From contig MAAY01000055.1 of the NCBI GenBank assembly GCA_002162795.1, positions 1 through 64,000 on the forward strand: a stretch of 64,000 bases of DNA. The letters are read 5' to 3'. Origin of the DNA: Rhodobacterales bacterium 56_14_T64 (GTDB lineage: Bacteria; Pseudomonadota; Alphaproteobacteria; Rhodobacterales; Rhodobacteraceae). Shown here in pieces: positions 29,178 through 39,047 of the stretch (positions within the stretch are counted from its first letter, which is position 1; each line of letters starts with the position of its first letter). Under the pieces are notes generated by a model that worked only from the letters and a program-made list of their open reading frames with translations, was not told where the DNA came from and made no database searches. Position numbers and translations under genes: made by a program.

Positions 29178-29432
29178 TTACTTTTCTGAAATCAGTTTTT
29201 CGATGCCAGCGATAATGGAGCTGACGTTGGAAATATCAAAACCGCTTTTATCTGGTTCGTTGGCGTTGAAGGGTATCGTGATGTCGAATTCTTCTTCGAT
29301 GGCAAAGATGCACTCAACCACCCCCATGCTGTCGATGCCAAGATCATCTAGCGTACTGGTGAGGGTGACGTCGGACGGCGCCAAGATCGCCTGTTCAGCA
29401 ATGATGGCAAATACCTTGTTTTGAATGCTCAT
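29178..29432 (-). CDS. Acyl carrier protein (specialised)
   Basis: 84 residues, acidic, with the 4'-phosphopantetheine attachment motif LGIDSMGVVE (Ser35), against DSL in housekeeping AcpP. It lies 28 bp before the ketosynthase gene and 48 bp after lpxD. The placement recalls the AcpXL systems that make very-long-chain acyl groups for rhizobial lipid A, but the sequence is not clearly AcpXL and fabZ/lpxXL partners are missing here. Confidence 0.88.
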   Translation of the reverse strand: MSIQNKVFAIIAEQAILAPSDVTLTSTLDDLGIDSMGVVECIFAIEEEFDITIPFNANEPDKSGFDISNVSSIIAGIEKLISEK

Positions 29433-29480
29433 AAGAGACCTCTGATCAAAAGCACTGATGCTGAACTAGCGGCTAAACAG

Positions 29481-30554
29481 CTATTTGAAAACAGCCTTCT
29501 TCAGCGCCTCAATGTCGCGCATCAGACGTGGCAGACGGCGCTGTGCTTTGTAAATTTCTGTATGAGTGTCCATCTTGACTGCCGGGTAGCCCATTATCAC
29601 CCGACCCGCCGGAACATTTGAGATGATCTTGGTGCCGCCCCCAGCGACAACACCCTTGCCAATAAAGATATTGTCATTCACGCCACATTGGCCGGCCAGT
29701 ACCACGTTGTCGCCGATATCCACCGAACCCGACACGCCGGTTTGACCACACAGCAGGCAATCTTTGCCGACGCGGGTGTTGTGACCGATGTGCACTTGAT
29801 TATCGAGCTTACTACCATCGCCGATGACCGTGTTGCGGATGGTGCCGTTGTCGATGGTGCAGTTTGCACCAATTTCAACGTCATCACCGATCGTTACCGC
29901 ACCCAGTGAATGTATCCGCATCCAGGTCTGGGCCTTGGCCTCACCCTGGTCTGCCAGCGACTTGCGGGCGTTTTCCACCCCTGACACTTCGGGGGTCACA
30001 AAGGAAAAACCATCGCTGCCAACGCGAGCACCTGGTTGGGCAATAAACCTTGCACCAACCGTGGCGCGGGCGCCTATCGATACCATTTCGCGCAGAAAGG
30101 CCCCCTCGCCGATCACAACATCGGCGCCGATAAAACAATGCGGACCAATTACAGATCCCGCACCGATACGCGCGCCTGCGCTGATGATTGAAAGAGGGCC
30201 AACCGAGACACCCTCAGCTAAGCTGGCCGAGGGATCAACAACGGCCGAAGGATGAATGCCGGTGCCAAATCCCTGCCCCGGATCCAGTGTTGCGGTCAGT
30301 CCCGCCATAGCCCGTCGTGGGCGCGGGGCAAAGATTGCAGCCTTAAGCCCCATTGATTGCCAGTCAGCATCAGGCCACAGCAGTGCGGCCTTGGCATTTC
30401 CCTGATCCATAGTTTCGGCATATTTGGGCGACATGGCCATCGCCAGATCCTGCGGGCCGGCTTCGCCAGGTTCGGCGGCGCGGGAAATCTGGAGATCCAA
30501 ATCCCCCTGGGCGTCAGCGCCCAGGGCCTCGGCTATCTGGCGAATGGTGAACAT
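29481..30554 (-). CDS. lpxD: UDP-3-O-acylglucosamine N-acyltransferase LpxD
   Basis: 357 residues. An N-terminal uridine-binding domain (about 1-100) leads into a left-handed beta-helix of hexapeptide repeats with LpxD markers RVGSDGFSF (178-186) and VHIGHNT (His255/His258, the catalytic region). It N-acylates UDP-3-O-acyl-glucosamine in lipid A synthesis. It is not in the usual bamA-lpxD-fabZ-lpxA setting, so it may be a second copy with its own ACP. Confidence 0.9.
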   Translation of the reverse strand: MFTIRQIAEALGADAQGDLDLQISRAAEPGEAGPQDLAMAMSPKYAETMDQGNAKAALLWPDADWQSMGLKAAIFAPRPRRAMAGLTATLDPGQGFGTGIHPSAVVDPSASLAEGVSVGPLSIISAGARIGAGSVIGPHCFIGADVVIGEGAFLREMVSIGARATVGARFIAQPGARVGSDGFSFVTPEVSGVENARKSLADQGEAKAQTWMRIHSLGAVTIGDDVEIGANCTIDNGTIRNTVIGDGSKLDNQVHIGHNTRVGKDCLLCGQTGVSGSVDIGDNVVLAGQCGVNDNIFIGKGVVAGGGTKIISNVPAGRVIMGYPAVKMDTHTEIYKAQRRLPRLMRDIEALKKAVFK

Positions 30555-30594
30555 TTCGAGGCCCTTCCCGGTGGTTTGGCTTTGGGCCCGAGGA

Positions 30595-32220
30595 TTACCC
30601 CTGAACGCCGCTTAACACCACCCCTGCCCGTTCCAGAGCCGCCCATACCTTGGCGTCACGTCCGTAGACATCGCGGCGGTATTCAGCACGACCTTTCGGA
30701 GAAACGATGGCGGTGCGGTAAATGATGTGAACTGGCACGTCTTGTTCAAGCTCAACCTTGGTTTCCTTGCCACTGTTCAACACGCGGTGAAAGAAGGCCT
30801 TGGGATCTTCAGTTTGACGCGCCAACAGAGCATAAGCAAACTCAAATGGCTGGGCCAACCTGATACATCCATGCGAATATGCCCGTACCTCGCGCGAAAA
30901 CAGGTTTTTGGCAGGGGTATCATGCAGGTAGATATTGTGTTTGTTCGGGAACATGAATTTGACCAGCCCCAGTGCATTGCGGCTGCTTGGTGGCTGGCGC
31001 ATCGCAAAAGGAAAGTTGCCCCGGGTAAATTGAGTAAAGTCCATGGTACTGCGATCAACCCGGCGTCCACGGCGGTCGGTGATTTCGATATGGCCGGCAG
31101 CATTGGGGTTTGACTGCAGTTTTGGCAGATATTCTTTGACCACAATCGAGCGCGGTACGTACCAGCTGGGATTGATGACCATATGTTCCATGACATCCGA
31201 AAACTCGGGCGAGCGACGGTCGTGCTGGTTCTTGCCAATCACCGAACGCGTTTCAAACGTGACGTTGCCGTGGTCGATAATTTTTGCGGTGAAATCAGTC
31301 TGGTTGACCAATATATGGCGCTCGCCGCGCTCAACCGGGAGCCAGCGTTCGCGCTCCATCGCCACGATCACCGACTTCAAACGGGTTGAAACCGGTTTGT
31401 TGACTTCGGCAATGGTGCCTTTGCCGGCCACGCCATCTGCTTCTAGGCCGTGATCGCTCTGAAACTGTTGGACTGCGGCTTCCATGTTCCCGTCATAGGT
31501 CCGGCTGGCACTGGGGCGCATGTATCCCATAACAATCAGACGGTTACGTAGCGCAATGACATCAGCGCCGCTTTCGCCTGGCTCCAGTTTGCGATTTGCA
31601 ACTGCAGGACCCCAACCGCCCTGTTGTAGTAACGTCTCCAGGCGCTGCTTTTCTTTCATCAGCGCGCGATACTGTGGTGACTTAGGCGTCAAAGACCGGA
31701 TATAGGACATCGGCTGCCCATCGCGCATCCCTGCCAGAAATGCATTGCCGTCCGCATTTGGTTTCTCACGGACCATGCCATCGTCAATTTGCAACGGCAC
31801 CAACACACCCGTTTGGATGTCGCTTGCATAGTTCACCAGAGCCCTGCTCAAGGCCACTTCAACCAGTCCCAGATCGCGTGTGGTTCGGGCGTTTTGCATC
31901 TGCTCTGTCAGCTGGGCAACTTCAGCGGATCGATCTGGCAACCCATGGATCGACATATTGCCAAGAGCCGCCAGCAACGCCGCTCGGCGGGCGCGGTCCT
32001 GATCGCCTGCCCCAGTCCAGATCGGTTGATAGTCGTTCTCCCGATAAAATGCTGCCACTTCGTCATCCACAGACGCGGCCTCGGCGATGGCTTGTTTGAA
32101 CGCGGTGACCTGAGCCTGTACCGGCGCAGTGGTTATCCCCAACCCCAATCCACCAAGCGCCAAGATGAAAACACCGGCTCTTAGTTTTGGTAAAAAAACA
32201 GCTTGGGAAAAGCACATCAT
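30595..32220 (-). CDS. L,D-transpeptidase (YcbB/LdtD-like)
   Basis: 541 residues. A signal peptide or membrane anchor (about 1-36) is followed by a scaffold domain, a peptidoglycan-binding domain (GADVIALRNRLIVMGYM ... AVQQFQSDHGLEADGVAGKGT) and a YkuD catalytic domain with SHGCIRLAQP (Cys452). It forms 3-3 crosslinks in periplasmic peptidoglycan. AGGA stands eight bases before the chosen ATG. It heads the operon with lpxD, acp and the ketosynthase and faces a MepK-like endopeptidase gene. Confidence 0.9.
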   Translation of the reverse strand: MMCFSQAVFLPKLRAGVFILALGGLGLGITTAPVQAQVTAFKQAIAEAASVDDEVAAFYRENDYQPIWTGAGDQDRARRAALLAALGNMSIHGLPDRSAEVAQLTEQMQNARTTRDLGLVEVALSRALVNYASDIQTGVLVPLQIDDGMVREKPNADGNAFLAGMRDGQPMSYIRSLTPKSPQYRALMKEKQRLETLLQQGGWGPAVANRKLEPGESGADVIALRNRLIVMGYMRPSASRTYDGNMEAAVQQFQSDHGLEADGVAGKGTIAEVNKPVSTRLKSVIVAMERERWLPVERGERHILVNQTDFTAKIIDHGNVTFETRSVIGKNQHDRRSPEFSDVMEHMVINPSWYVPRSIVVKEYLPKLQSNPNAAGHIEITDRRGRRVDRSTMDFTQFTRGNFPFAMRQPPSSRNALGLVKFMFPNKHNIYLHDTPAKNLFSREVRAYSHGCIRLAQPFEFAYALLARQTEDPKAFFHRVLNSGKETKVELEQDVPVHIIYRTAIVSPKGRAEYRRDVYGRDAKVWAALERAGVVLSGVQG

Positions 32221-32577
32221 GTCAAAGTTCCTTGAACAGCTCACAGGTCATCTAAAAGGCCTGCCTATATGAAATTCTGGTAAATACTAGGGGGAGAAGT
32301 CCATTCACATTTGCATCAGTTTGGAACTGCCACTGCAACTGATGCAGGGCAGACGCATCCAAAACGCCCTCACCGTGGCCAAGAATTGCCAGAACCTGGT
32401 TAATGCCGCAATTTGCGCAAAAAGTCGCCGAAAATTGGAAGTAGATACAAGTTGCACCAATCCCTTCTTGGCACACGAATCGAGCTGTGCCATACAAGTT
32501 ACATCCGGGGATGGATGAAAACAGCGCTCGTAACATCGGGCGCAGGCAGGCATAGCGTACGGGACGGCGCAGGTAAA
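32221..32577. other. Divergent regulatory region between ldt-like and mepK-like genes
   Basis: 357 bp without a supported gene. It contains a perfect inverted repeat, TGCATCAGTT (32312-32321) and AACTGATGCA (32337-32346), separated by 15 bases, which could be an operator or a hairpin in either leader. Confidence 0.45.
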
Positions 32578-33147
32578 ATGGTAGAAACCAAATCTTCGGG
32601 TATGACCCGACGGGGCTTATTGGGTGCTTTTGCGGCAACCACACTAGTTGCAGCCCCAACCTTCTCTAATGCAGCAGGATTCTTGCGCGGCTCAGGCGAC
32701 ATTCGACGTATTCGAATGTATTCGGGTCGCACTGGTGAACGGATCGACATGATCTATTGGATCGATGGCAAGTACATCAAGGATTCAATCAAGGAAATCA
32801 ACTATTTCATGCGTGATTGGCGCAATGATCAGATCAAATCGATCGATCCGCGCACTATTGATATCATGGCGGCTTCGCATAATCTGTTGGATGTGAACGA
32901 ACCCTATATGATGTTGTCAGGGTATCGCAGCCCACAGACCAACGCCATGTTGCGTCGCCGCTCGCGCGGAGTGGCCAAAAACTCATTGCACATGCGGGGC
33001 CAAGCAGCCGACTTGCGTCTGGCGTCGCGTTCCGTCAACCAGATGGCTAAAGCCGCCCTGGCCTGTCAGGCTGGTGGTGTCGGCAAATACCGCCGCTCTA
33101 ACTTTGTGCATATGGACTGCGGCGTGGTCCGTAGCTGGAACGGCTAG
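32578..33147 (+). CDS. MepK/YcbK-like M15 peptidase (DUF882)
   Basis: 189 residues with a twin-arginine signal (TRRGLLGAFAATTLVAAP) and a DUF882/M15A domain: GYRSPQTNAMLRRRSRG, SLHMRGQAADLRL (zinc ligands H and D) and FVHMDCG (third ligand and catalytic region). The E. coli homologue MepK cleaves the 3-3 crosslinks made by L,D-transpeptidases, and its gene neighbours ycbB, as here. The much longer frame is rejected: MVETKSSGMTRRG begins the signal and has AGG upstream. Confidence 0.88.
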   Translation: MVETKSSGMTRRGLLGAFAATTLVAAPTFSNAAGFLRGSGDIRRIRMYSGRTGERIDMIYWIDGKYIKDSIKEINYFMRDWRNDQIKSIDPRTIDIMAASHNLLDVNEPYMMLSGYRSPQTNAMLRRRSRGVAKNSLHMRGQAADLRLASRSVNQMAKAALACQAGGVGKYRRSNFVHMDCGVVRSWNG

Positions 33148-33177
33148 AGTAACGCCTTAAAGTTAAGTCACGACAAG

Positions 33178-33208
33178 GCCCGCAAGCTTATAGCTTGCGG
33201 GCTTTTTT
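33178..33208 (+). terminator. Intrinsic terminator after the mepK-like gene
   Basis: GCCCGCAAGC and GCTTGCGGGC form a perfect 10-bp stem with a 5-base loop, followed by six T. Confidence 0.9.
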
Positions 33209-33523
33209 GCTTTTGCACTTGTGTGGTGTCTGTTTTTTTGCTCTGCACTGGCCACATTCAACGCATTTCTCAAGCTCGAGCTAAAATCATAATTTACTGT
33301 CAAAATTTGAAATCCCTAAGCACAGAAATTCAAGCCAAACGTTCCTGAAATCGACGTAATTAGCCATTGCGGCGGTTTGTTTCCACAGTTATACCGCCGT
33401 TGAAACGGACACCTGTACTCGGATGGATTGATCGTCGCTCTCTGACAGTCGCTCATTGTATGATTAAGGTGTTGGTTTGAATTAGAATACCTCTGGATGC
33501 GCCGCTTAGATGTTCAGAATAGA
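33209..33523. other. Intergenic stretch before tRNA-Arg
   Basis: 315 bp, AT-rich in its first half, no open frame with support. CGGCGGT and ACCGCCG (around 33371-33403) form a weak inverted repeat. The tRNA promoter must lie in the last 60 bp, but I cannot pick a convincing -35/-10 pair. Confidence 0.5.
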
Positions 33524-33600
33524 GGTCCCATAGCTCAGCTGGATAGAGCGTCGCCCTCCGAAGGCGAAGGTCATTGGTTCGAATCCAATTGGGATCACCA
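33524..33600 (+). tRNA. tRNA-Arg (anticodon CCG)
   Basis: 77 nt including an encoded CCA. Acceptor GGTCCCA pairs with TGGGATC (one G-T), D arm GCTCAGCTGGATAGAGC, anticodon stem TCGCC/GGCGA with loop CTCCGAA giving anticodon CCG, variable AGGTC, T arm ATTGGTTCGAATCCAAT, then A-CCA. It decodes CGG. Confidence 0.97.
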
Positions 33601-33873
33601 CTTCTTTCAAATATTTTAAGCATAGACGGACTTATAGCGGGTCTATGGCCTAGGTGCGTTCCTCCTACGCCAGGAAAATGACGCGCGGGATGATGCGGTG
33701 CGGATGGTTGAGGCCGAGTGGTCAAAATTTTCCAGATGGTTCTAGGGCTACTCTCCGATCGTTAGATGAGGATAATATAAGCCCCAACCAGCTGGCCGGG
33801 GTTTATTGGGAAATGTCTGACTGTATTCAAACTGTACACACCGCAGTGCTAAAGTTCGCAGATGCAAAACTTC

Positions 33874-34545
33874 TTAGGGGGCCCAATGGACCGTTGTTTC
33901 AGACAGCACCGCGTTAATCGGAGCCTGTTCGGGCGGCAGAAGCAGGGCTTTCTCCAGTGCTTTACGTTTGTCCTCACCATAAATCACCAAATGCTTGGAT
34001 ATTGCCGCATCCAGCACCCGGGCTGATAGGCTGATACGGGCTTCGGGTTGGCTGTCAGGGCGAAGAATTGTCAGGGGCGTCGCCGATGGATTTAGGGCTT
34101 TTTCTAGCCCCAGAACACCCGGAAATAGCGAGGCTGTGTGCATATCGGCCCCCATGCCCAGCAATAGCACTGAGATTGGCAGTTCCGGGGCGATCATGGC
34201 CTCGACCTCGGCGATCACGTCTTCGGGGTCTCGGTCCGGCACATGAAAAGGCAAAAACCGTGCGGCGGAAGCACGGTTGACCAGCAGACGCTTGCTGATC
34301 ATACGAGCGTTAGATCGCTCGCTGTTGCTTGCCACCCAGCGCTCGTCAGTCGCCATCACCCGTATCCGCGACCAATCGACATCTGCCGCGCACAGATCAT
34401 CAAAAATCGGCGCTGGGGTGGTTCCGCCTGCCACTGCAAGAGATGCTGTGTCATGGTTCAATAGATGGGTTTTAAGATCCCCAGCTAGGCGATTGGCAAC
34501 ATCAATGGCCAACATGTCTTGGTCAGGATATTCTATAACATTCAT
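33874..34545 (-). CDS. pgl: 6-phosphogluconolactonase
   Basis: 223 residues of the DevB/SugarP-isomerase-like family: SLAVAGGTTPAPIFDDL, VMATDERWV (with the conserved DERW), SERSNARM and LLLGMGADMHTASLFPG. It hydrolyses 6-phosphogluconolactone in the oxidative pentose-phosphate and Entner-Doudoroff routes. No zwf or edd is adjacent in the window, whereas pgl commonly sits beside zwf. Confidence 0.92.
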   Translation of the reverse strand: MNVIEYPDQDMLAIDVANRLAGDLKTHLLNHDTASLAVAGGTTPAPIFDDLCAADVDWSRIRVMATDERWVASNSERSNARMISKRLLVNRASAARFLPFHVPDRDPEDVIAEVEAMIAPELPISVLLLGMGADMHTASLFPGVLGLEKALNPSATPLTILRPDSQPEARISLSARVLDAAISKHLVIYGEDKRKALEKALLLPPEQAPINAVLSETTVHWAP

Positions 34546-34769
34546 GGGTTAATCCTCCGCCATTCACGTAAATCTCGGTGCATCAGAGCATCCGTATGCT
34601 TGGGTTTTGCGCTAACACTCGCATATGGTTTAGGCACATCTTCGGGTGATTGCCAGCCTGACAACGCGAATGAGTGACTTCACGGCCCTATCAATTTTTT
34701 GTTCGCAACCTTTCACTTGCCTGCCAGTATAGGTTAGACCTCAGTGAAAGAAGCCACCGGAATGTCCGA

Positions 34770-35723
34770 ATGAAAGACCTCTCGCAAGCCACCGCCAATA
34801 TTGGCAAGTTCCAGGACAGTCATGTGACGGCTGATGGCCAGGACCGCGCCAGCGTGGCGCTTAGCAATCCTGAAACGCTGTGGTTCAACACCGGCACTCT
34901 TTGCAATATTGAATGTGCCAATTGTTATATATTCAGTTCGCCCAGCAATGATGCACTGGCCTATATTTCTGCCGATGAAGTGCAGATATATTTGGATCAG
35001 ATCGAGGAAAGAAACTGGCCGGTCAAAGAAATCGGGTTCACCGGCGGCGAGCCCTTTATGAATCCGCAGATGATCAACATGACTCGTTTGGCTCTGGCGC
35101 GCGGTTATCGGGTGTTGATCCTGACCAACGCGATGGCGCCAATGATGCGCAAGACGGTACAAGCGGGTTTGTCACAGTTGAACTCCGATTTTCCCAATCA
35201 GATGGTGATACGGGTTTCACTGGATCATTTTGACAGCGACGTGCATGACGCAGAACGCGGTGCTGGCAGTTTTGCAAAGACATTATTGGGGATGCAGTGG
35301 CTGCAGGAAAACGGTTTTTCAATGGCCGTAGCCGGGCGCAGCCAATGGGGCGACAGTGACGCAGACTCCCGTGTAGGATATGCCGCATTATTTACAGAGC
35401 ATGAGTTTAGCATTGATGCCTATAACCCAGGTCAAACTGTCTTGTTCCCGGAAATGGATGCAGCGGTTGAGGTGCCCGAGATCACAACCGCCTGTTGGGG
35501 AATTCTGGATAAATCACCGAATGATGTGATGTGTTCCTCGTCCCGCATGGTGGTCAAACGCAAAGGCGCCTCTAGCCCTACAGTACTGGCCTGCACTTTG
35601 TTGCCTTACTCTCTAGAATTTGAACTGGGCCAGACACTGGCCGAGGCTGAACGAGATGTGCACCTGAACCATGCCCATTGCGCAAAGTTCTGTGTGTTGG
35701 GCGGCGCCAGTTGTTCAGCATAA
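34770..35723 (+). CDS. Radical SAM protein with Cys-rich C-terminus (SPASM-like)
   Basis: 317 residues. The cluster motif is CNIECANCY (C45, C49, C52; CX3CX2C) and the SAM-binding motif is GFTGGEPFMN (GGE at about 92-94). The C-terminal 76 residues hold six further cysteines (about 242, 255, 275, 304, 308, 315), a density that suggests an auxiliary Fe-S cluster of the SPASM/twitch kind. Substrate unknown; no RiPP-like precursor is recognised beside it. The ATG at MKDLSQATAN has GGAA upstream; a longer frame reaches 34674. Confidence 0.8.
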   Translation: MKDLSQATANIGKFQDSHVTADGQDRASVALSNPETLWFNTGTLCNIECANCYIFSSPSNDALAYISADEVQIYLDQIEERNWPVKEIGFTGGEPFMNPQMINMTRLALARGYRVLILTNAMAPMMRKTVQAGLSQLNSDFPNQMVIRVSLDHFDSDVHDAERGAGSFAKTLLGMQWLQENGFSMAVAGRSQWGDSDADSRVGYAALFTEHEFSIDAYNPGQTVLFPEMDAAVEVPEITTACWGILDKSPNDVMCSSSRMVVKRKGASSPTVLACTLLPYSLEFELGQTLAEAERDVHLNHAHCAKFCVLGGASCSA

Positions 35724-35780
35724 CATCCACGATGGCAGTCGGATTATTCAAATAATCCGGCTATGATTGCTAATGGGCCT

Positions 35781-36050
35781 TTAATGGAGGGTCATGATGC
35801 CGGTGACATTGCGCCATTCGCCCGGGTTGATCATTTTGCGGTGGCAAAACCGCACAGAATGAAGTGGCCCGTCGATCTCCCGCTGCCAAAACTCGATAAA
35901 CTCAAACAGTTTTGGGTGGTCCGGCATCAGGTCGTAGTCTTGCCAGACGTAGGTGTTCAGCACATGTGTGTAGTCGGGCATGTGATAGGTGAACTCGGCG
36001 GTTGTCAGCCCGTACCCTTTCAGCATCAATTCGGTTTCTCGTGGCTCCAT
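35781..36050 (-). CDS. usg: Usg-family protein
   Basis: 89 residues matching the small alphaproteobacterial Usg family (named for a gene upstream of trpF in Caulobacter): YHMPDYTHVLNTYVWQDYDLMPD, FWQREIDGPLHSVRF and a closing ITLH-like end. The biochemical function is not known. The ATG has a strong GGAGG five bases upstream; an in-frame TTG four codons earlier lacks one. Confidence 0.85.
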   Translation of the reverse strand: MEPRETELMLKGYGLTTAEFTYHMPDYTHVLNTYVWQDYDLMPDHPKLFEFIEFWQREIDGPLHSVRFCHRKMINPGEWRNVTGIMTLH

Positions 36051-36243
36051 TTTGACCTCCAAATATTGGGTGTGTCTGACGATGGTAGCGTGAAAATAGT
36101 TAATTTACCTCAAAACCAAAGCGTTACTGAGATATTAATGGCGAAAAGGCAGTCAAAAACTCTGTTTGCTTGCGCCTCATATGCCCTGTCTGTTAGGGTG
36201 CATCCACAAGATATAGACCCATCAATAACAACGGGCAGCACAC

Positions 36244-38982
36244 GTGAGCGATACGCCGGACACTCCTGAAAATATGGATGAAACTCCGCCATCTCGGCCG
36301 ATTTACGACGGACCTACCGTCACTATCGAATCCGAAATGCGGACCTCTTATCTCGACTATGCGATGTCAGTCATCGTCAGCCGAGCCATTCCCGACCTGC
36401 GGGACGGATTGAAGCCGGTGCACCGCCGCATTCTCTATGCGATGCATGAGACCAACAATACCCACGACAAGTCCTATCGAAAATCGGCCCGCCCGGTTGG
36501 CGATGTGATGGGTAAATACCACCCGCATGGTGATAGCGCGATCTATGACGCGCTGGTGCGGATGGCACAGGATTTCTCGATGTCGCTGCCATTACTGGAT
36601 GGTCAGGGCAACTTTGGCTCGATGGACGGCGATAACGCAGCCGCGATGCGCTATACCGAAGTCCGGATGGACAAACCGGCTGCGTTTCTGCTCAGCGATA
36701 TCGACAAAGATACCGTTGATTTCCAGGACAACTATGATGGCAAGGACCGTGAACCGACGGTTTTGCCGGCCCGCTTCCCGAACATGTTGGTCAATGGCGC
36801 CGGCGGTATTGCCGTGGGCATGGCCACCAATATTCCGCCACACAATCTGGGCGAAGTCATCGACGCAACTCTGGCGCTGATCGAGGATCCCGACCTGACC
36901 ACCGAACAGCTGATCGAGTATGTCCCCGGCCCTGATTTTCCCACTGGCGGTATCATGCTGGGTCGCGCTGGCGCCCGTAAAGCCTACCTCGAGGGCCGAG
37001 GATCGGTGATCATCCGGTCAAAAACCCGGGTCGAGGAAATTCGCCGCGATCGCTATGCTATTGTTGTCGATGAGATTCCATATCAGGTGAACAAAGCGGC
37101 GATGATCGAGAAGATCGCCGAACAGGTGCGTGATAAAAAGATCGAAGGCGTTGCCCACGTTCAGGATGAATCCGACCGCAACGGAGTGCGTGTGGTCATC
37201 GAATTGAAACGCGATGCTACTCCAGAAGTAGTGATGAATCAGCTGTTCCGGTTCTCGCCGATGCAAACCTATTTTGGCTGCAACATGCTGGCACTAAATG
37301 GCGGCAGACCTGAAACCCTGACCCTACGCCGTTTCTTGACGTCGTTCATCGACTTTCGCGAAGATGTGGTGGCCCGGCGGACCGCCTATTTGCTGCGCAA
37401 AGCGCGCGAACGCAGTCATATCTTGTGTGGTTTGGCCGTCGCCGTCACAAATATCGACGAAATTGTTGCCACCATTCGAGCTTCGGCGGATGCCGCAGAA
37501 GCGCGTGAAAAGCTGATGACACGACGCTGGCCAGCGCAGCCTATCCTGGAATATATCGCGCTGATCGACGACCCGACCCATACTGCCAATGACGATGGCA
37601 CCTACAACCTGTCAGAAACCCAGGCCCGTGCGATTCTGGAACTGCGCCTTCAGCGTCTTACTCAGATTGGCGTCAAGGAAGTTACTGATGAACTGGAAGC
37701 GTTAGCGGGCAAGATCAAGGAATACCTTGAAATCTTGGGCTCTCGTGAGCGCATCATGGGTATCATCTCTGATGAGCTGACTGAGGTACGGGACCAGTTC
37801 GCCGTGCCACGCCGTACCCAGATTGTCGACTGGTCCGGTGATATGGACGACGAAGATCTGATTGAACGCGAGGACATGGTGGTGACCGTGACCTCCGGTG
37901 GCTACATCAAGCGCACCCCGCTGGCCGATTTCCGCGCTCAGAAACGCGGCGGCAAAGGCGTGTCAGGCATGCAGACCAAGGAAGAGGATGTGATCACCAC
38001 CCTCTTTGTGGCCAATACACATACTCAGCTGCTGTTTTTCACCACCGATGGCATGGTTTACAAGCTGAAAACCTGGCGTCTGCCTCAGGGTGGCCGAACC
38101 GCCAAGGGTAAGGCCGTGGTCAACATCCTGCCGATCCCTCCCGGAGTGTCGATTGCTGCCATCATGCCGGTAGACGTGCCCGAGGACGACTGGGCCAAGC
38201 TGCAGATCATCTTTGCCACCACGGCTGGCGATGTCCGCCGAAATGCACTGTCCGATTTCGTCAACGTCAAACGCAACGGCAAAATCGCCATGGACCTGCC
38301 CGAGGGCGTTGAGATGGTCAATGCGCGCATTTGCTCCGAAGACGACGACGTGATGCTGGTCACCAATGCCGGCCGCGCCATTCGGTTCTCGACCACCGAT
38401 GTGCGTGTTTTCAAGGGCCGTAAATCGACCGGTGTGCGGGGCATCCGTTTGAGTGATGGCAAGCATGTCGTTTCAATGTCGGTGATCCGTCACTTTGAGG
38501 CCACGTCGGATGAGCGAACTGCCTATCTGAAAATGCGCCGGGCAGTGGCTGGTCTGGCCGATGATGCCGAGGGAGCTGATGAAGAGGCCAATGCCAACGC
38601 AACGATCAGCCAGGAGCGCTATGCCGAAATGTCGGCTGCTGAGAACCAGATCCTGACCATCACCAGTGGCGGTTCAGGCAAGCTGTCCTCTAGCCACGAC
38701 TATCCAGTGCGCGGACGCGGCGGCATGGGTGTCGCTGCTATGGACAAAGCCATGCGCGGTGGTGAATTGGTTGCCTCGTTCCCGGTAGAGCTGGACGACC
38801 AGATCATGCTCGCAACATCCAAAGGCCAGTCTATTCGAGTTCCGGTTGATGGCATCTCGTTCCGGTCGCGCAGTGCTGGCGGTGTGAAAGTGTTCAACAC
38901 TGGTAAGAATGAAGTCGTGGTTTCTGTTGCATGGATTGCGGAACAAAATGATGACGATGCAAATGGACAAGCGGAAGAGTAA
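36244..38982 (+). CDS. gyrA: DNA gyrase subunit A
   Basis: 912 residues. The breakage-reunion domain carries the catalytic Tyr in [11 protein letters not shown] (Tyr137) and the quinolone-determining region [10 protein letters not shown] with Ser98 and Asp102, the unmutated residues at the usual resistance positions. The C-terminal half is the six-bladed DNA-wrapping domain with a GyrA-box-like [11 protein letters not shown]. An acidic insert (about 770-790) separates two blades. The start is GTG with only a weak ribosome-binding site; an ATG ten codons later is an alternative. A terminator follows. Confidence 0.95.
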   Translation: MSDTPDTPENMDETPPSRPIYDGPTVTIESEMRTSYLDYAMSVIVSRAIPDLRDGLKPVHRRILYAMHETNNTHDKSYRKSARPVGDVMGKYHPHGDSAIYDALVRMAQDFSMSLPLLDGQGNFGSMDGDNAAAMRYTEVRMDKPAAFLLSDIDKDTVDFQDNYDGKDREPTVLPARFPNMLVNGAGGIAVGMATNIPPHNLGEVIDATLALIEDPDLTTEQLIEYVPGPDFPTGGIMLGRAGARKAYLEGRGSVIIRSKTRVEEIRRDRYAIVVDEIPYQVNKAAMIEKIAEQVRDKKIEGVAHVQDESDRNGVRVVIELKRDATPEVVMNQLFRFSPMQTYFGCNMLALNGGRPETLTLRRFLTSFIDFREDVVARRTAYLLRKARERSHILCGLAVAVTNIDEIVATIRASADAAEAREKLMTRRWPAQPILEYIALIDDPTHTANDDGTYNLSETQARAILELRLQRLTQIGVKEVTDELEALAGKIKEYLEILGSRERIMGIISDELTEVRDQFAVPRRTQIVDWSGDMDDEDLIEREDMVVTVTSGGYIKRTPLADFRAQKRGGKGVSGMQTKEEDVITTLFVANTHTQLLFFTTDGMVYKLKTWRLPQGGRTAKGKAVVNILPIPPGVSIAAIMPVDVPEDDWAKLQIIFATTAGDVRRNALSDFVNVKRNGKIAMDLPEGVEMVNARICSEDDDVMLVTNAGRAIRFSTTDVRVFKGRKSTGVRGIRLSDGKHVVSMSVIRHFEATSDERTAYLKMRRAVAGLADDAEGADEEANANATISQERYAEMSAAENQILTITSGGSGKLSSSHDYPVRGRGGMGVAAMDKAMRGGELVASFPVELDDQIMLATSKGQSIRVPVDGISFRSRSAGGVKVFNTGKNEVVVSVAWIAEQNDDDANGQAEE

Positions 38983-39015
38983 CGCCGGAATTTGATATCA
39001 TCACATGATTATTGG

Positions 39016-39047
39016 GGGCCTGCTTTGCACAAAAGCAGGCCCTTTTT
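39016..39047 (+). terminator. Intrinsic terminator after gyrA
   Basis: GGGCCTGCTTT (39016-39026) and AAAGCAGGCCC (39032-39042) form a perfect 11-bp stem with a 5-base loop, followed by five T. Confidence 0.9.

Noticed and set aside
33453-33725. 90-codon minus-strand frame containing [24 protein letters not shown]
   Set aside because: This is the antisense of the tRNA-Arg gene. The WIRTNDLxLRRxxLYPAEL string is a known artefact that has been annotated as a protein in many genomes.
33654-33917. 87-codon plus-strand frame after the tRNA
   Set aside because: It overlaps the 3' end of pgl on the other strand, has no ribosome-binding site and no recognisable motif.
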